DNA from: Eubacteriales Family XIII. Incertae Sedis bacterium
GTDB lineage: Bacteria > Bacillota > Clostridia > Peptostreptococcales > Anaerovoracaceae
Reading direction: 5' to 3'
DNA: 6,012 bases
Assembly (NCBI GenBank): GCA_031263335.1
Contig: JAISGB010000157.1
Span: 1 to 6,012 of the forward strand
A program made the translations under genes and the position numbers. Below, in pieces: positions 1 through 5,658 of the stretch (the first letter of the stretch is position 1; every line of letters starts with the position of its first letter). The notes under the pieces were generated by a model that saw only the letters and a list, made by a program, of their open reading frames with translations, was not told the DNA's origin and did not search any database.

Positions 1-757
1 CGTCGCTGTAGAGGAATTCGCCGGCCAAGGCCTTGACCTTATCCTCCATCTCCTCGATCGCGGCCATGGCCTCCGCCTCGGTATCCCGTTTGGACGCGAG
101 CCGCAACGAACACTCGCCCTCCTTGGCGTAGGTGGCGATGGTGGGATCGGTCTGCGCGTCGATGAGCGGGGTGAGCGCCGTCTCCAAGGCGGATTCCCCG
201 ATGCCGTAAAACCGTAGGATCTTGTATCGGATCACGCCGTCCGTCCTGCGCCGCAGATAGGGCAGGACATCCTTTTCAAACAGATGTTTCAGTTCCCTCG
301 GCGGCCCGGGCAGGGCGATGACGATCCCCCCGTCCCGCTCCGACACAAACCCGGGCGCCGTGCCGACGTCATTGTAAAACACCGAAGCGCCCTCGGGGAT
401 GTAGGCTTGCTTCCGGTTGTTGTCCGTCATCTCATAGCCCACCCTGCGAAAAAATCCCTCGATGGACGACAGGACGGCCTCATCGAGCATGAGTTCGGCG
501 CCCATGACCTCCGCGATGACCTCCTTCGTCAGATCGTCCTGCGTGGGTCCGAGTCCGCCCGTCGTGATCACGAGTTCCGTCTCCCGCAGGGCGTGTTCCA
601 ACACAGCCTTGAGGCGCGCGGGATTATCTCCCACCGTAAACTGATAGAGGACGTCGATCCCCTGCAATTGAAGCCGGGACGCGAGATAGGCGGCGTTCGT
701 GTTCACGATCTGCCCAAACAGAAGCTCCGTTCCCACGGTAAGAATTGTGGCTCTCAT
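1..757 (-). CDS. cinA: CinA family protein, N-terminal part (3' end cut by window edge)
   Basis: CinA is a cytosolic protein whose N-terminal MoaB/MogA-like COG1058 domain is linked to ADP-ribose pyrophosphatase activity, and whose usual C-terminal domain deamidates nicotinamide mononucleotide (PncC). Translating the minus strand from 757 gives 252 uninterrupted codons that run off the left edge. Visible hallmarks are the opening VGTELLFGQIVNTNA (residues 8-22), TTGGLGPTQDD (65-75), NNRKQAYIPEG (113-123), GTAPGF (132-137), PGPPRE (150-155), and a GIGES / DPTIATYAKEGE stretch (185-215) typical of the middle domain. The C-terminal deamidase domain would lie outside the window, so its presence is unknown. 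The start is ATG 757, with GGAGGG eight bases upstream. An in-frame ATG at 772 overlaps that site and would add MEGVA, so it is unlikely. In related genomes cinA follows pgsA and precedes recA, which fits here. The family assignment is very secure; the exact enzymatic role is family knowledge. Confidence 0.95.
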   Translation of the reverse strand, partial: MRATILTVGTELLFGQIVNTNAAYLASRLQLQGIDVLYQFTVGDNPARLKAVLEHALRETELVITTGGLGPTQDDLTKEVIAEVMGAELMLDEAVLSSIEGFFRRVGYEMTDNNRKQAYIPEGASVFYNDVGTAPGFVSERDGGIVIALPGPPRELKHLFEKDVLPYLRRRTDGVIRYKILRFYGIGESALETALTPLIDAQTDPTIATYAKEGECSLRLASKRDTEAEAMAAIEEMEDKVKALAGEFLYSD

Positions 758-764
758 AGCGACA

Positions 765-770
765 CCCTCC
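765..770 (-). promoter_or_regulatory. Shine-Dalgarno site of cinA
   Basis: The minus strand reads GGAGGG here, with an eight-base spacer (GGAGGG then TGTCGCT-type spacing) before ATG 757. It decides between two in-frame ATGs. The upstream ATG at 772 overlaps the site, leaving 757 as the start that also matches the usual CinA N-terminus. Confidence 0.8.
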
Positions 771-783
771 ATTTTCGTTCCAA

Positions 784-813
784 ATCATATATCATTCAAC
801 CCGGACTGCGCAA
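784..813 (-). promoter_or_regulatory. possible sigma-70-type promoter for cinA
   Basis: On the minus strand TTGCGC (813-808) and TATGAT (789-784) are separated by 18 bases. The -10 box matches the consensus at five of six positions and the -35 box at about four. It sits in a locally AT-rich patch and would start a transcript about 20 bases before ATG 757. The pgsA-cinA gap of 98 bp leaves room for it. This is a match by eye to a loose consensus, so cinA could equally be read from upstream. Confidence 0.3.
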
Positions 814-853
814 CGGTCTCGCCGGTTTGGCCGAGGACCGGAACCCAAAACCG
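814..853 (-). other. two overlapping, mutually exclusive hairpins in the pgsA-cinA gap
   Basis: Just after the pgsA stop, the transcript can form either of two stems. Stem A pairs 845-853 with 823-830 (8 bp, one bulged base, 14-nt loop). Stem B pairs 836-840 plus 832-834 with 814-821 (8 bp, one bulged base, 10-nt loop). One arm of each lies in the loop of the other, so they compete unless they form a pseudoknot. Neither is followed by a U-run, so this is not a standard intrinsic terminator. It may stabilise the pgsA message end or have no function. Confidence 0.3.
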
Positions 854-855
854 AT

Positions 856-1383
856 TTACGCTTTGAATACGCTTCGGTTTTTGATCATGTATTCAACCCC
901 CGAATAGACGGTCAACGCCACGGCAATCCACAGCATGACGCGATCAAACGGGAACCCAACATAGACGAACGGCCAATTGCGCAACAGGATGAGGACGATG
1001 GCCGCCATCTGCGACACGGTCTTCAGTTTGCCCGCCATGCCCGCCGCGATGATGACGCCCTCGCCGGCCGCAACGGATCGCAATCCCGTTATCATGAACT
1101 CACGCGCGAGGATCACGATGACCATCCACCCCGCGATCTCGCCCAATTCCGTCAAACAGACCAAGGCGGACACCACGAGCAGTTTGTCGGCCAACGGGTC
1201 CATGAGCTTCCCAAAATTCGTGATCAGGTCCATCTTCCGCGCGAGGTATCCGTCGAGCGCGTCCGTGAGGGCGGCGACGATGAACACGACCGCCGCGACA
1301 TAGGATCGGTCATTGAGCAGGAACACGATAAACACCGGTATCAGGGCGATCCGGATCAGGGTGAGTGTATTGGGCAAATTCAT
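856..1383 (-). CDS. pgsA: CDP-diacylglycerol--glycerol-3-phosphate 3-phosphatidyltransferase (phosphatidylglycerophosphate synthase)
   Basis: This integral membrane enzyme transfers phosphatidyl from CDP-diacylglycerol to glycerol 3-phosphate, the committed step to phosphatidylglycerol and cardiolipin. The full CDP-alcohol phosphatidyltransferase signature is present: D41-x2-D44-G45-x2-A48-R49-x8-G58-x3-D62-x3-D66, carrying the metal- and substrate-binding aspartates. The later AREF...GLRSVAAGEG and GKLKTVSQM stretches (about 93-126) are typical of PgsA and argue against other family members such as PssA. Several hydrophobic segments cover most of the 175 residues, a normal length. Two in-frame ATGs exist, at 1389 and 1383. 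GGAAAG (1395-1390) touches the first but sits six bases before the second, which also gives the family-like start MNLPNTLTLIRI, so I chose 1383. rimO ends about 55 bases upstream and cinA begins 98 bases downstream. A possible promoter precedes the gene. Confidence 0.95.
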   Translation of the reverse strand: MNLPNTLTLIRIALIPVFIVFLLNDRSYVAAVVFIVAALTDALDGYLARKMDLITNFGKLMDPLADKLLVVSALVCLTELGEIAGWMVIVILAREFMITGLRSVAAGEGVIIAAGMAGKLKTVSQMAAIVLILLRNWPFVYVGFPFDRVMLWIAVALTVYSGVEYMIKNRSVFKA

Positions 1384-1389
1384 ATTCAT

Positions 1390-1395
1390 CTTTCC
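1390..1395 (-). promoter_or_regulatory. Shine-Dalgarno site deciding the pgsA start
   Basis: GGAAAG on the minus strand lies directly against the ATG at 1389 (no spacer) and six bases before the in-frame ATG at 1383. Normal spacing therefore favours 1383, which shortens the protein by two residues (Met-Asn). Confidence 0.6.
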
Positions 1396-1406
1396 ATTCT
1401 GTCTGT

Positions 1407-1434
1407 AATGTAACTACTCAACGATGTTGGTCAA
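1407..1434 (-). promoter_or_regulatory. possible sigma-70-type promoter between rimO and pgsA
   Basis: On the minus strand TTGACC (1434-1429, five of six to consensus) and TACATT (1412-1407, four of six) are separated by 16 bases, beginning a few bases after the rimO stop codon. The intergenic stretch is visibly richer in A and T than the flanking genes. A transcript would begin near 1400, leaving only a very short leader ahead of the pgsA ribosome site. Plausible but unproven; pgsA may also be read through from rimO. Confidence 0.35.
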
Positions 1435-1438
1435 CGCC

Positions 1439-2767
1439 TCAGTCCGCGACCCTTCCGATTATATCATAATCCATGGCGTCCGTGACGCGTACATTCGTCA
1501 TATCCCCGGGCTGAAGTTCCGCGTCGGAGGTGAAAATCACGGCGTTGTCCATCTCGGGGGCGTCGAATTCCGTGCGCCCCGCGTATACCCCGTCCCCTTC
1601 CGCGTCCTCTGTCAGCACGCGCAGGGTCCGGCCGACCAATCCGCGGTTGTGTTCCAAGGAAATGTCGAGTTGCAGAAGCATGAGCCGTTCCTTGCGTTCC
1701 TCCGCGACCTCCTCGGGAACCGGATCGTCCATGTCCGCTGCGGGCGTCCCGTCCTCCGCGGAGTACGCGAACACGCCGAGGCGCTCGAAACGGTGTTGCA
1801 GGACAAAGGCTTCCAGTTCGGCGAAATCTTCCTCCGTCTCCCCGGGGAACCCGGTCATGAGGGTGGTCCGGATGGCGATGCGGGGGATCTTCGCGCGCAA
1901 CGCCGCGATCGTCCGCTCGATGCCCGCGCGGTCGGAACGACGGTTCATACGCGCCAACACGCGATCCGAACAGTGCTGCAAGGGGATGTCGATATAGGCG
2001 CAGATCTTTTCCTCCCGCGCCATGACGTCCATGAGTTCATCCGTGATGCGCTCCTCATAGCAATACATGAGGCGGAACCATTCCGGCCCCTCCACGGCGC
2101 AGAGGCGAGTCAAGAGTTCCGGCAAGGCAACGCGTCGCCCGTGGATATCCGTCCCGTAGGCGCTGACGTCTTGGGCGATGAGGACGATCTCCTTCGCGCC
2201 CTCCGACGCAAGCCGTTCCGTCTCACGAACGAGTTCCTCGGCGGGAACGCTGCGATAGGGTCCGCGGATCGACGGAATGGCGCAATAGGCGCAACGATTG
2301 TCACAACCCTCGGCCACCTTCAACAATGCGCTTGCGCGCGGCGTGAGCGCGCGGCGGGGACCGAGCAAGAGGCCGGCCTTCCCGTCGGCGCGGAGCCTGC
2401 GTCCCTCAATCCCTTCACCGCGCGTCAGCTCGTCCACGATCGCGGGCAATCGCCCGTAATCGTTCACGCCCATGATCACATCCGCCTCCGGCAGTTCCGC
2501 GAAAAGCTCGTCCGGGTAGCGTTGCGCGAGACAGCCGCTCACGATGAGCCGCTTTCCCGCTTCGCGATAGGGGATCATCTCCAATACGCGGTCAAGCGAC
2601 TCGCGCTTCGCATCCTCGATGAACCCGCAGGTGTTGATGAGGATGATGTCGGCCTCGGCCGCGTCGGACACGAACGCATGCCCCGCCTCCGCGAGCAGAC
2701 CCGCCGCCCGCTCCGAATCCTCCGTATTTTTGTAGCACCCGAGGGTGTCTATATAGATTCTGCTCAT
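1439..2767 (-). CDS. rimO: ribosomal protein S12 methylthiotransferase RimO (radical SAM)
   Basis: RimO adds a methylthio group to the beta-carbon of a conserved aspartate in ribosomal protein S12, using two 4Fe-4S clusters and S-adenosylmethionine, in the cytosol. The 442 residues show the full three-domain layout at normal length. The N-terminal UPF0004 domain carries auxiliary-cluster cysteines C11 (in LGCYKNTEDSE), C47 (in NTCGFIEDAK) and C79 (in VSGCLAQRY). The radical SAM core has C155-x3-C159-x2-C162 in EGCDNRCAYCAIPSIRG. The C-terminal TRAM domain spans roughly 378-440. IPSIRGPYRS, LIAQDVSAYG, DIPLQHCSDRVL and FDAPEMDN are the RimO versions of motifs that differ in the tRNA enzymes MiaB and MtaB, so RimO is preferred. 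GCYKN replaces the common GCPKN, a mild change. ATG 2767 follows a GGGGGAGGG purine run at a short spacing. ftsK ends 33 bases upstream, so the two are probably co-transcribed. Confidence 0.96.
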   Translation of the reverse strand: MSRIYIDTLGCYKNTEDSERAAGLLAEAGHAFVSDAAEADIILINTCGFIEDAKRESLDRVLEMIPYREAGKRLIVSGCLAQRYPDELFAELPEADVIMGVNDYGRLPAIVDELTRGEGIEGRRLRADGKAGLLLGPRRALTPRASALLKVAEGCDNRCAYCAIPSIRGPYRSVPAEELVRETERLASEGAKEIVLIAQDVSAYGTDIHGRRVALPELLTRLCAVEGPEWFRLMYCYEERITDELMDVMAREEKICAYIDIPLQHCSDRVLARMNRRSDRAGIERTIAALRAKIPRIAIRTTLMTGFPGETEEDFAELEAFVLQHRFERLGVFAYSAEDGTPAADMDDPVPEEVAEERKERLMLLQLDISLEHNRGLVGRTLRVLTEDAEGDGVYAGRTEFDAPEMDNAVIFTSDAELQPGDMTNVRVTDAMDYDIIGRVAD

Positions 2768-2800
2768 TGCCCTCCCCCGAGTAACGAAACGCCTCCGGAC

Positions 2801-5542
2801 TCAATCATCCCCATCGCCGATGTCGAAAGGCGGCGCATCGTCCGCAAGCGCCGCGCCGGATCCGAGAAAATTCCCGAGTTGCGCTTCGCCCATGAGCACC
2901 TTCCTCGGCTTGTTCGTGCCGTCGCTGGCCGCGACGATCCCCCGTTCCTCCATCATATCCACCAATCTGGCCGCCCGATTGTAACCGATGCGAAAACGCC
3001 GCTGTATCATGGAGACGGACGCCTGTTTCGCGCCGACCACCATCTCCACGGCGTCACGGAACAGATCGTCCTCGTCGTCCACCAATTGACCCGTCACCTC
3101 GCCGCTCACCGCCTGAAGGACGTCGGGGCTGTAGGCCGGATCCATCTCCTTCTTGATGTAATCCGTCACCTTGTGTACCTCGCTGTCGGACACGAAGGAA
3201 CCCTGTATGCGCATGGGTTCGCGCGTACCCACGGGGCTGAACAGCATGTCGCCGTTGCCGTGCAACCGCTCCGCGCCCGACTCGTCGAGTATGACGCGGG
3301 ACGCGGAGTTCGACGAAACGGAGAACGCGATGCGCGAGGGGATGTTCGCCTTGATGACGCTGGTCAGTATGGACGCCAAGGGCTGTTGGGTCGCCACGAT
3401 GAGGTGCATACCGGCCGCCCGCGCCATGGCCGCGAGGCGAGAGATGGATTCCTGCACCTTGGCGGGCGCGATCATCATCAGATCGGACAATTCGTCGATC
3501 ACGATGACGATGCGCGGCAACACATCCTCGAGCCGCCCCTCCCGCTTCAGCCGCCCGTTGTACCCGTCCAAATTGCGGACATTGTATTCCGCGAACTTCT
3601 TGTATCGTTCATTCATGAGCGTAACCGCGTAGTTCAACGCGGTGGCCGCCCGCTCCGGATCCGTGACCACGGGTACGAGCAGATGGGGGATGTCGTTGTA
3701 ACTCTTCAACTCCACCACCTTGGGATCCACGAGGATGAGCTTCACCTCGTCCGGCTTCGCGCGGTAGAGGATGCTGAGCAGGATGCTGTTGATGCAGACG
3801 CTCTTGCCGCTGCCCGTGGTGCCGGCGATCAGCAGATGGGGCATGTTGTTCAGATCGGCGATAATCCGCTTGCCGGAGATATTCTTGCCGAGGACGAAGG
3901 CGATCTTCGAATCCTCCGCGCGAAACTCCGGAGAATCGATGATCTCGCGCAACGTAACGATGTTCGTATTGGCGTTGTACGCCTCGATGCCGATCACGGC
4001 TTGGCCCGGCATGGGGACGACCCGTACGCTCTTCACCTCGAGTTTGAGCGCCAGATCGGGTTCGAGGCTCTTGATGCTCTGGATCTTCACGCCCACGTCG
4101 GGCTCCACCTCATAGCGCGTTACGGTGGGACCGACCGTGACATTGATCACATTCGCGTCCACCTTGAAATCACTGAGGGTCTTTTCCAACTTCCGCGCCT
4201 TGAATTTCAGCTCTTGGGCATTCTCCGTCCGCACGGCCTTCGGCCCCTTGTTCAACAGGTTGACGGGCGGGAGCTTGTAGTTGTCCAAGGCTTCCGAGCG
4301 ACCGAACCCCGTATCCGCAACCGCGCCCGCGACGAACGCGGACGGACGGAGGGATTTCGCGGCCGGCGACCGATCGGCCGGATTCGCGCCGATGTCCGCC
4401 TCCGTGAACGGCTCGTCTTTCACGCCTCCAAAGCCGGCGTCAAGGGTGTCTTCCCGCGCGTCGGCCGGCAGATCCCCGTCGGATCGCGCCTCCGGATCGA
4501 GTCCGAGCGCCTGTGGCCAACCCGTATCCGATTCCCGATCCAAGCCGATGCCCGGACCGCCGCGAAAAGGCGGTTCCAGACCGAATCCCGTCTCCGCGGC
4601 TTCCTCGTCGTCGCCCTCCGGCCGATCCGGATCCGCGTCGTCGTCCGCGAGGATGGCGCCTTGCTTCACCGTCTCGATGATGTTCGCCCGGTTCCGCGCG
4701 CGCTTCGGCGAGGGTTCGAAATCTTCCGTTCCGGCCCCCTCCGATCCGCCGTTCCCGCCGCGCAGACGCCGGCCAAAACCCGCAAAGAGGCCGCGCCCGC
4801 CGGGTTCCGTCCCCGGTTCCGGCTCTTCCCGCGCGTCCGACGCGCCCGTTTCGAAGGCCCGATCCGCTTCCTCCGCCTCGTCCTCCTCCCGCGCCGCATC
4901 TCTTTGCGCCCGCGCTTCGGCGCGCTTTTCCGCCGCCCGTCGGACATAGGGGGAGAGGGGCGTATTAAAGAGCAACAGCAAGGCGATGAGGAGGACGACG
5001 ACGCTGAAAATATAGAGTCCTGCCTTGCCGATCAGACGCACCAAGAGCGCGCCGATATACATACCGACAATGCCGCCGCTCTCTCCGGAAGCGCTGAGAT
5101 CGAATATCTCCCCGAAACCGGCGTTCCCGAGGGGGTTCGAACCGGAACGGAGATAGTAGGCGGCGCCGATCAACTGCAACACGACGAAGATCAGAACGAT
5201 CAACACGATCGAACGGATGTTTCCTTGTTTCGTCCGTCGCATAAACAGCCACACGCCGCACACGATGAACGCAAAGGGCAAGACATAGGCGACGCCGCCA
5301 AAACAGCCCTTGAGGAAAACGGAGACGCCGACGCCCACCTTCCCGGCTGCGGCGACAAAGAGGGCAAAGATGAGAAAAGCGCCCACCGCGACGGAGACGA
5401 TCGCCGAGATGTCTTCTCGCAGACGCGATCGCAACAGTTGCTCGTTCTCCTTCGAGGAGGCCGTATTTTTCGCCGGCTTCCTGCCGGAAGCGGATGTTTT
5501 TTTCGTCTTTGTTCTTGTCGTTTTCTTGCCTGAAACCGCCAT
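2801..5542 (-). CDS. ftsK: DNA translocase FtsK/SpoIIIE
   Basis: FtsK is a septum-located, ATP-driven DNA pump that clears chromosomal DNA from the closing division septum (or into the forespore, as SpoIIIE). The 913-residue protein has a basic N-terminus (1-38), a membrane domain with hydrophobic segments near 46-69, 81-101, 109-131 and 157-193, then a charged low-complexity linker (about 198-423) that begins with an Ala/Glu/Arg-rich, probably helical, run. The alpha domain opens at LPPVNLL (about 424-430). The motor has Walker A GTTGSGKS (574-581) and Walker B VIVIDE (679-684). The winged-helix gamma domain (about 828-886, ASVSMIQRRFRIGYNRAARL) is intact and is followed by an acidic tail. 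Oddities are TQQPLASILTS at 718-728 and ASR at 747-749, where relatives usually have TQRPSVDVITG and DSR. I chose ATG 5542 because AAGGG lies nine bases upstream; GTG 5548 is the alternative. Sequence alone does not separate FtsK from SpoIIIE. Confidence 0.96.
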   Translation of the reverse strand: MAVSGKKTTRTKTKKTSASGRKPAKNTASSKENEQLLRSRLREDISAIVSVAVGAFLIFALFVAAAGKVGVGVSVFLKGCFGGVAYVLPFAFIVCGVWLFMRRTKQGNIRSIVLIVLIFVVLQLIGAAYYLRSGSNPLGNAGFGEIFDLSASGESGGIVGMYIGALLVRLIGKAGLYIFSVVVLLIALLLLFNTPLSPYVRRAAEKRAEARAQRDAAREEDEAEEADRAFETGASDAREEPEPGTEPGGRGLFAGFGRRLRGGNGGSEGAGTEDFEPSPKRARNRANIIETVKQGAILADDDADPDRPEGDDEEAAETGFGLEPPFRGGPGIGLDRESDTGWPQALGLDPEARSDGDLPADAREDTLDAGFGGVKDEPFTEADIGANPADRSPAAKSLRPSAFVAGAVADTGFGRSEALDNYKLPPVNLLNKGPKAVRTENAQELKFKARKLEKTLSDFKVDANVINVTVGPTVTRYEVEPDVGVKIQSIKSLEPDLALKLEVKSVRVVPMPGQAVIGIEAYNANTNIVTLREIIDSPEFRAEDSKIAFVLGKNISGKRIIADLNNMPHLLIAGTTGSGKSVCINSILLSILYRAKPDEVKLILVDPKVVELKSYNDIPHLLVPVVTDPERAATALNYAVTLMNERYKKFAEYNVRNLDGYNGRLKREGRLEDVLPRIVIVIDELSDLMMIAPAKVQESISRLAAMARAAGMHLIVATQQPLASILTSVIKANIPSRIAFSVSSNSASRVILDESGAERLHGNGDMLFSPVGTREPMRIQGSFVSDSEVHKVTDYIKKEMDPAYSPDVLQAVSGEVTGQLVDDEDDLFRDAVEMVVGAKQASVSMIQRRFRIGYNRAARLVDMMEERGIVAASDGTNKPRKVLMGEAQLGNFLGSGAALADDAPPFDIGDGDD
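4274..4951 (-). other. low-complexity linker of FtsK with recurring D/E-T/A-G-F-G motif
   Basis: This stretch of ftsK codes for about 226 residues, rich in Asp, Glu, Ala, Gly, Pro and Arg, joining membrane and motor domains. Within it a short peptide recurs: ETGFG (4580-4594), DAGFG (within 4424-4441) and DTGFG (within 4298-4315), with weaker forms DTGW (4517-4528) and FAGFG near residue 255. Linkers in this family vary widely in length and sequence, so this is expected to be disordered; the repeated motif is what stands out. Confidence 0.6.
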
Positions 5543-5567
5543 TATCACCCGCCCTTCCGTTTCAGCC

Positions 5568-5597
5568 CGTCAAAACGCGCACCGCTTTCTTTTGACG
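5568..5597. repeat. 8-bp perfect inverted repeat upstream of ftsK
   Basis: CGTCAAAA at 5568-5575 is matched exactly by TTTTGACG at 5590-5597, with 14 bases between. The arm centres are 22 bp apart, about two helical turns, which suits a dimeric repressor site. A transcript from the minus strand could also fold here, but no U-run follows, so a terminator is unlikely. It lies 26 bp or more upstream of the ftsK start. Confidence 0.5.
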
Positions 5598-5613
5598 CGC
5601 AATTGACGCGCAA
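5592..5613. repeat. perfect tandem repeat of an 11-bp unit (TTGACGCGCAA x2)
   Basis: TTGACGCGCAA occurs twice head to tail at 5592-5602 and 5603-5613 with no mismatch. Its core ACGCGCA occurs a third time at 5575-5581 in the same orientation. Core starts are therefore 11 and 20 bp apart, close to one and two helical turns, so all three would lie on roughly the same face of the DNA. The position in the uppP-ftsK gap suggests a regulator-binding array; that is an inference. Confidence 0.6.
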
Positions 5614-5658
5614 AGCGTCGCAAACCTTCAAAATACGATATCTGTCACCTTATTCATT

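Noticed and set aside
308..315. GGGCAGGG, matching the E. coli FtsK-orienting KOPS sequence GGGNAGGG
   Set aside because: Another match, GGGGAGGG, lies on the opposite strand at 2770-2777 within the rimO ribosome site. Two octamers on opposite strands in a GC-rich 6 kb are expected by chance, and the consensus for this organism is unknown.
758..855. LexA/SOS box upstream of cinA, suggested by the link to recA
   Set aside because: GGAACG occurs near 776-781, but no inverted partner of the GAAC-N4-GTTC type is present.
284..907. Plus-strand open frame of 207 codons over cinA and the pgsA-cinA gap
   Set aside because: It lies opposite cinA, whose minus-strand translation matches family motifs throughout. 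The product has no recognisable domain and an Arg/His-rich shadow composition.
1424..5533. Plus-strand open frame of 1,369 codons as a real giant gene
   Set aside because: It is the in-register complement of rimO and ftsK, both unmistakable conserved genes. Its product is an Arg/His/Asp-rich composition with no recognisable domain, and the frame is explained by missing TTA, CTA and TCA codons.
5568..5621. Intrinsic terminator after uppP
   Set aside because: Inverted repeats are present, but no T-run follows any of them on the minus strand, and the longest stem encloses a 14-base loop.
5543..5658. Sigma-70 promoter for ftsK
   Set aside because: I tried TTGAAG and TATTTT-type boxes in this gap. 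None had an acceptable partner at 16-18 bp, so no promoter is called.
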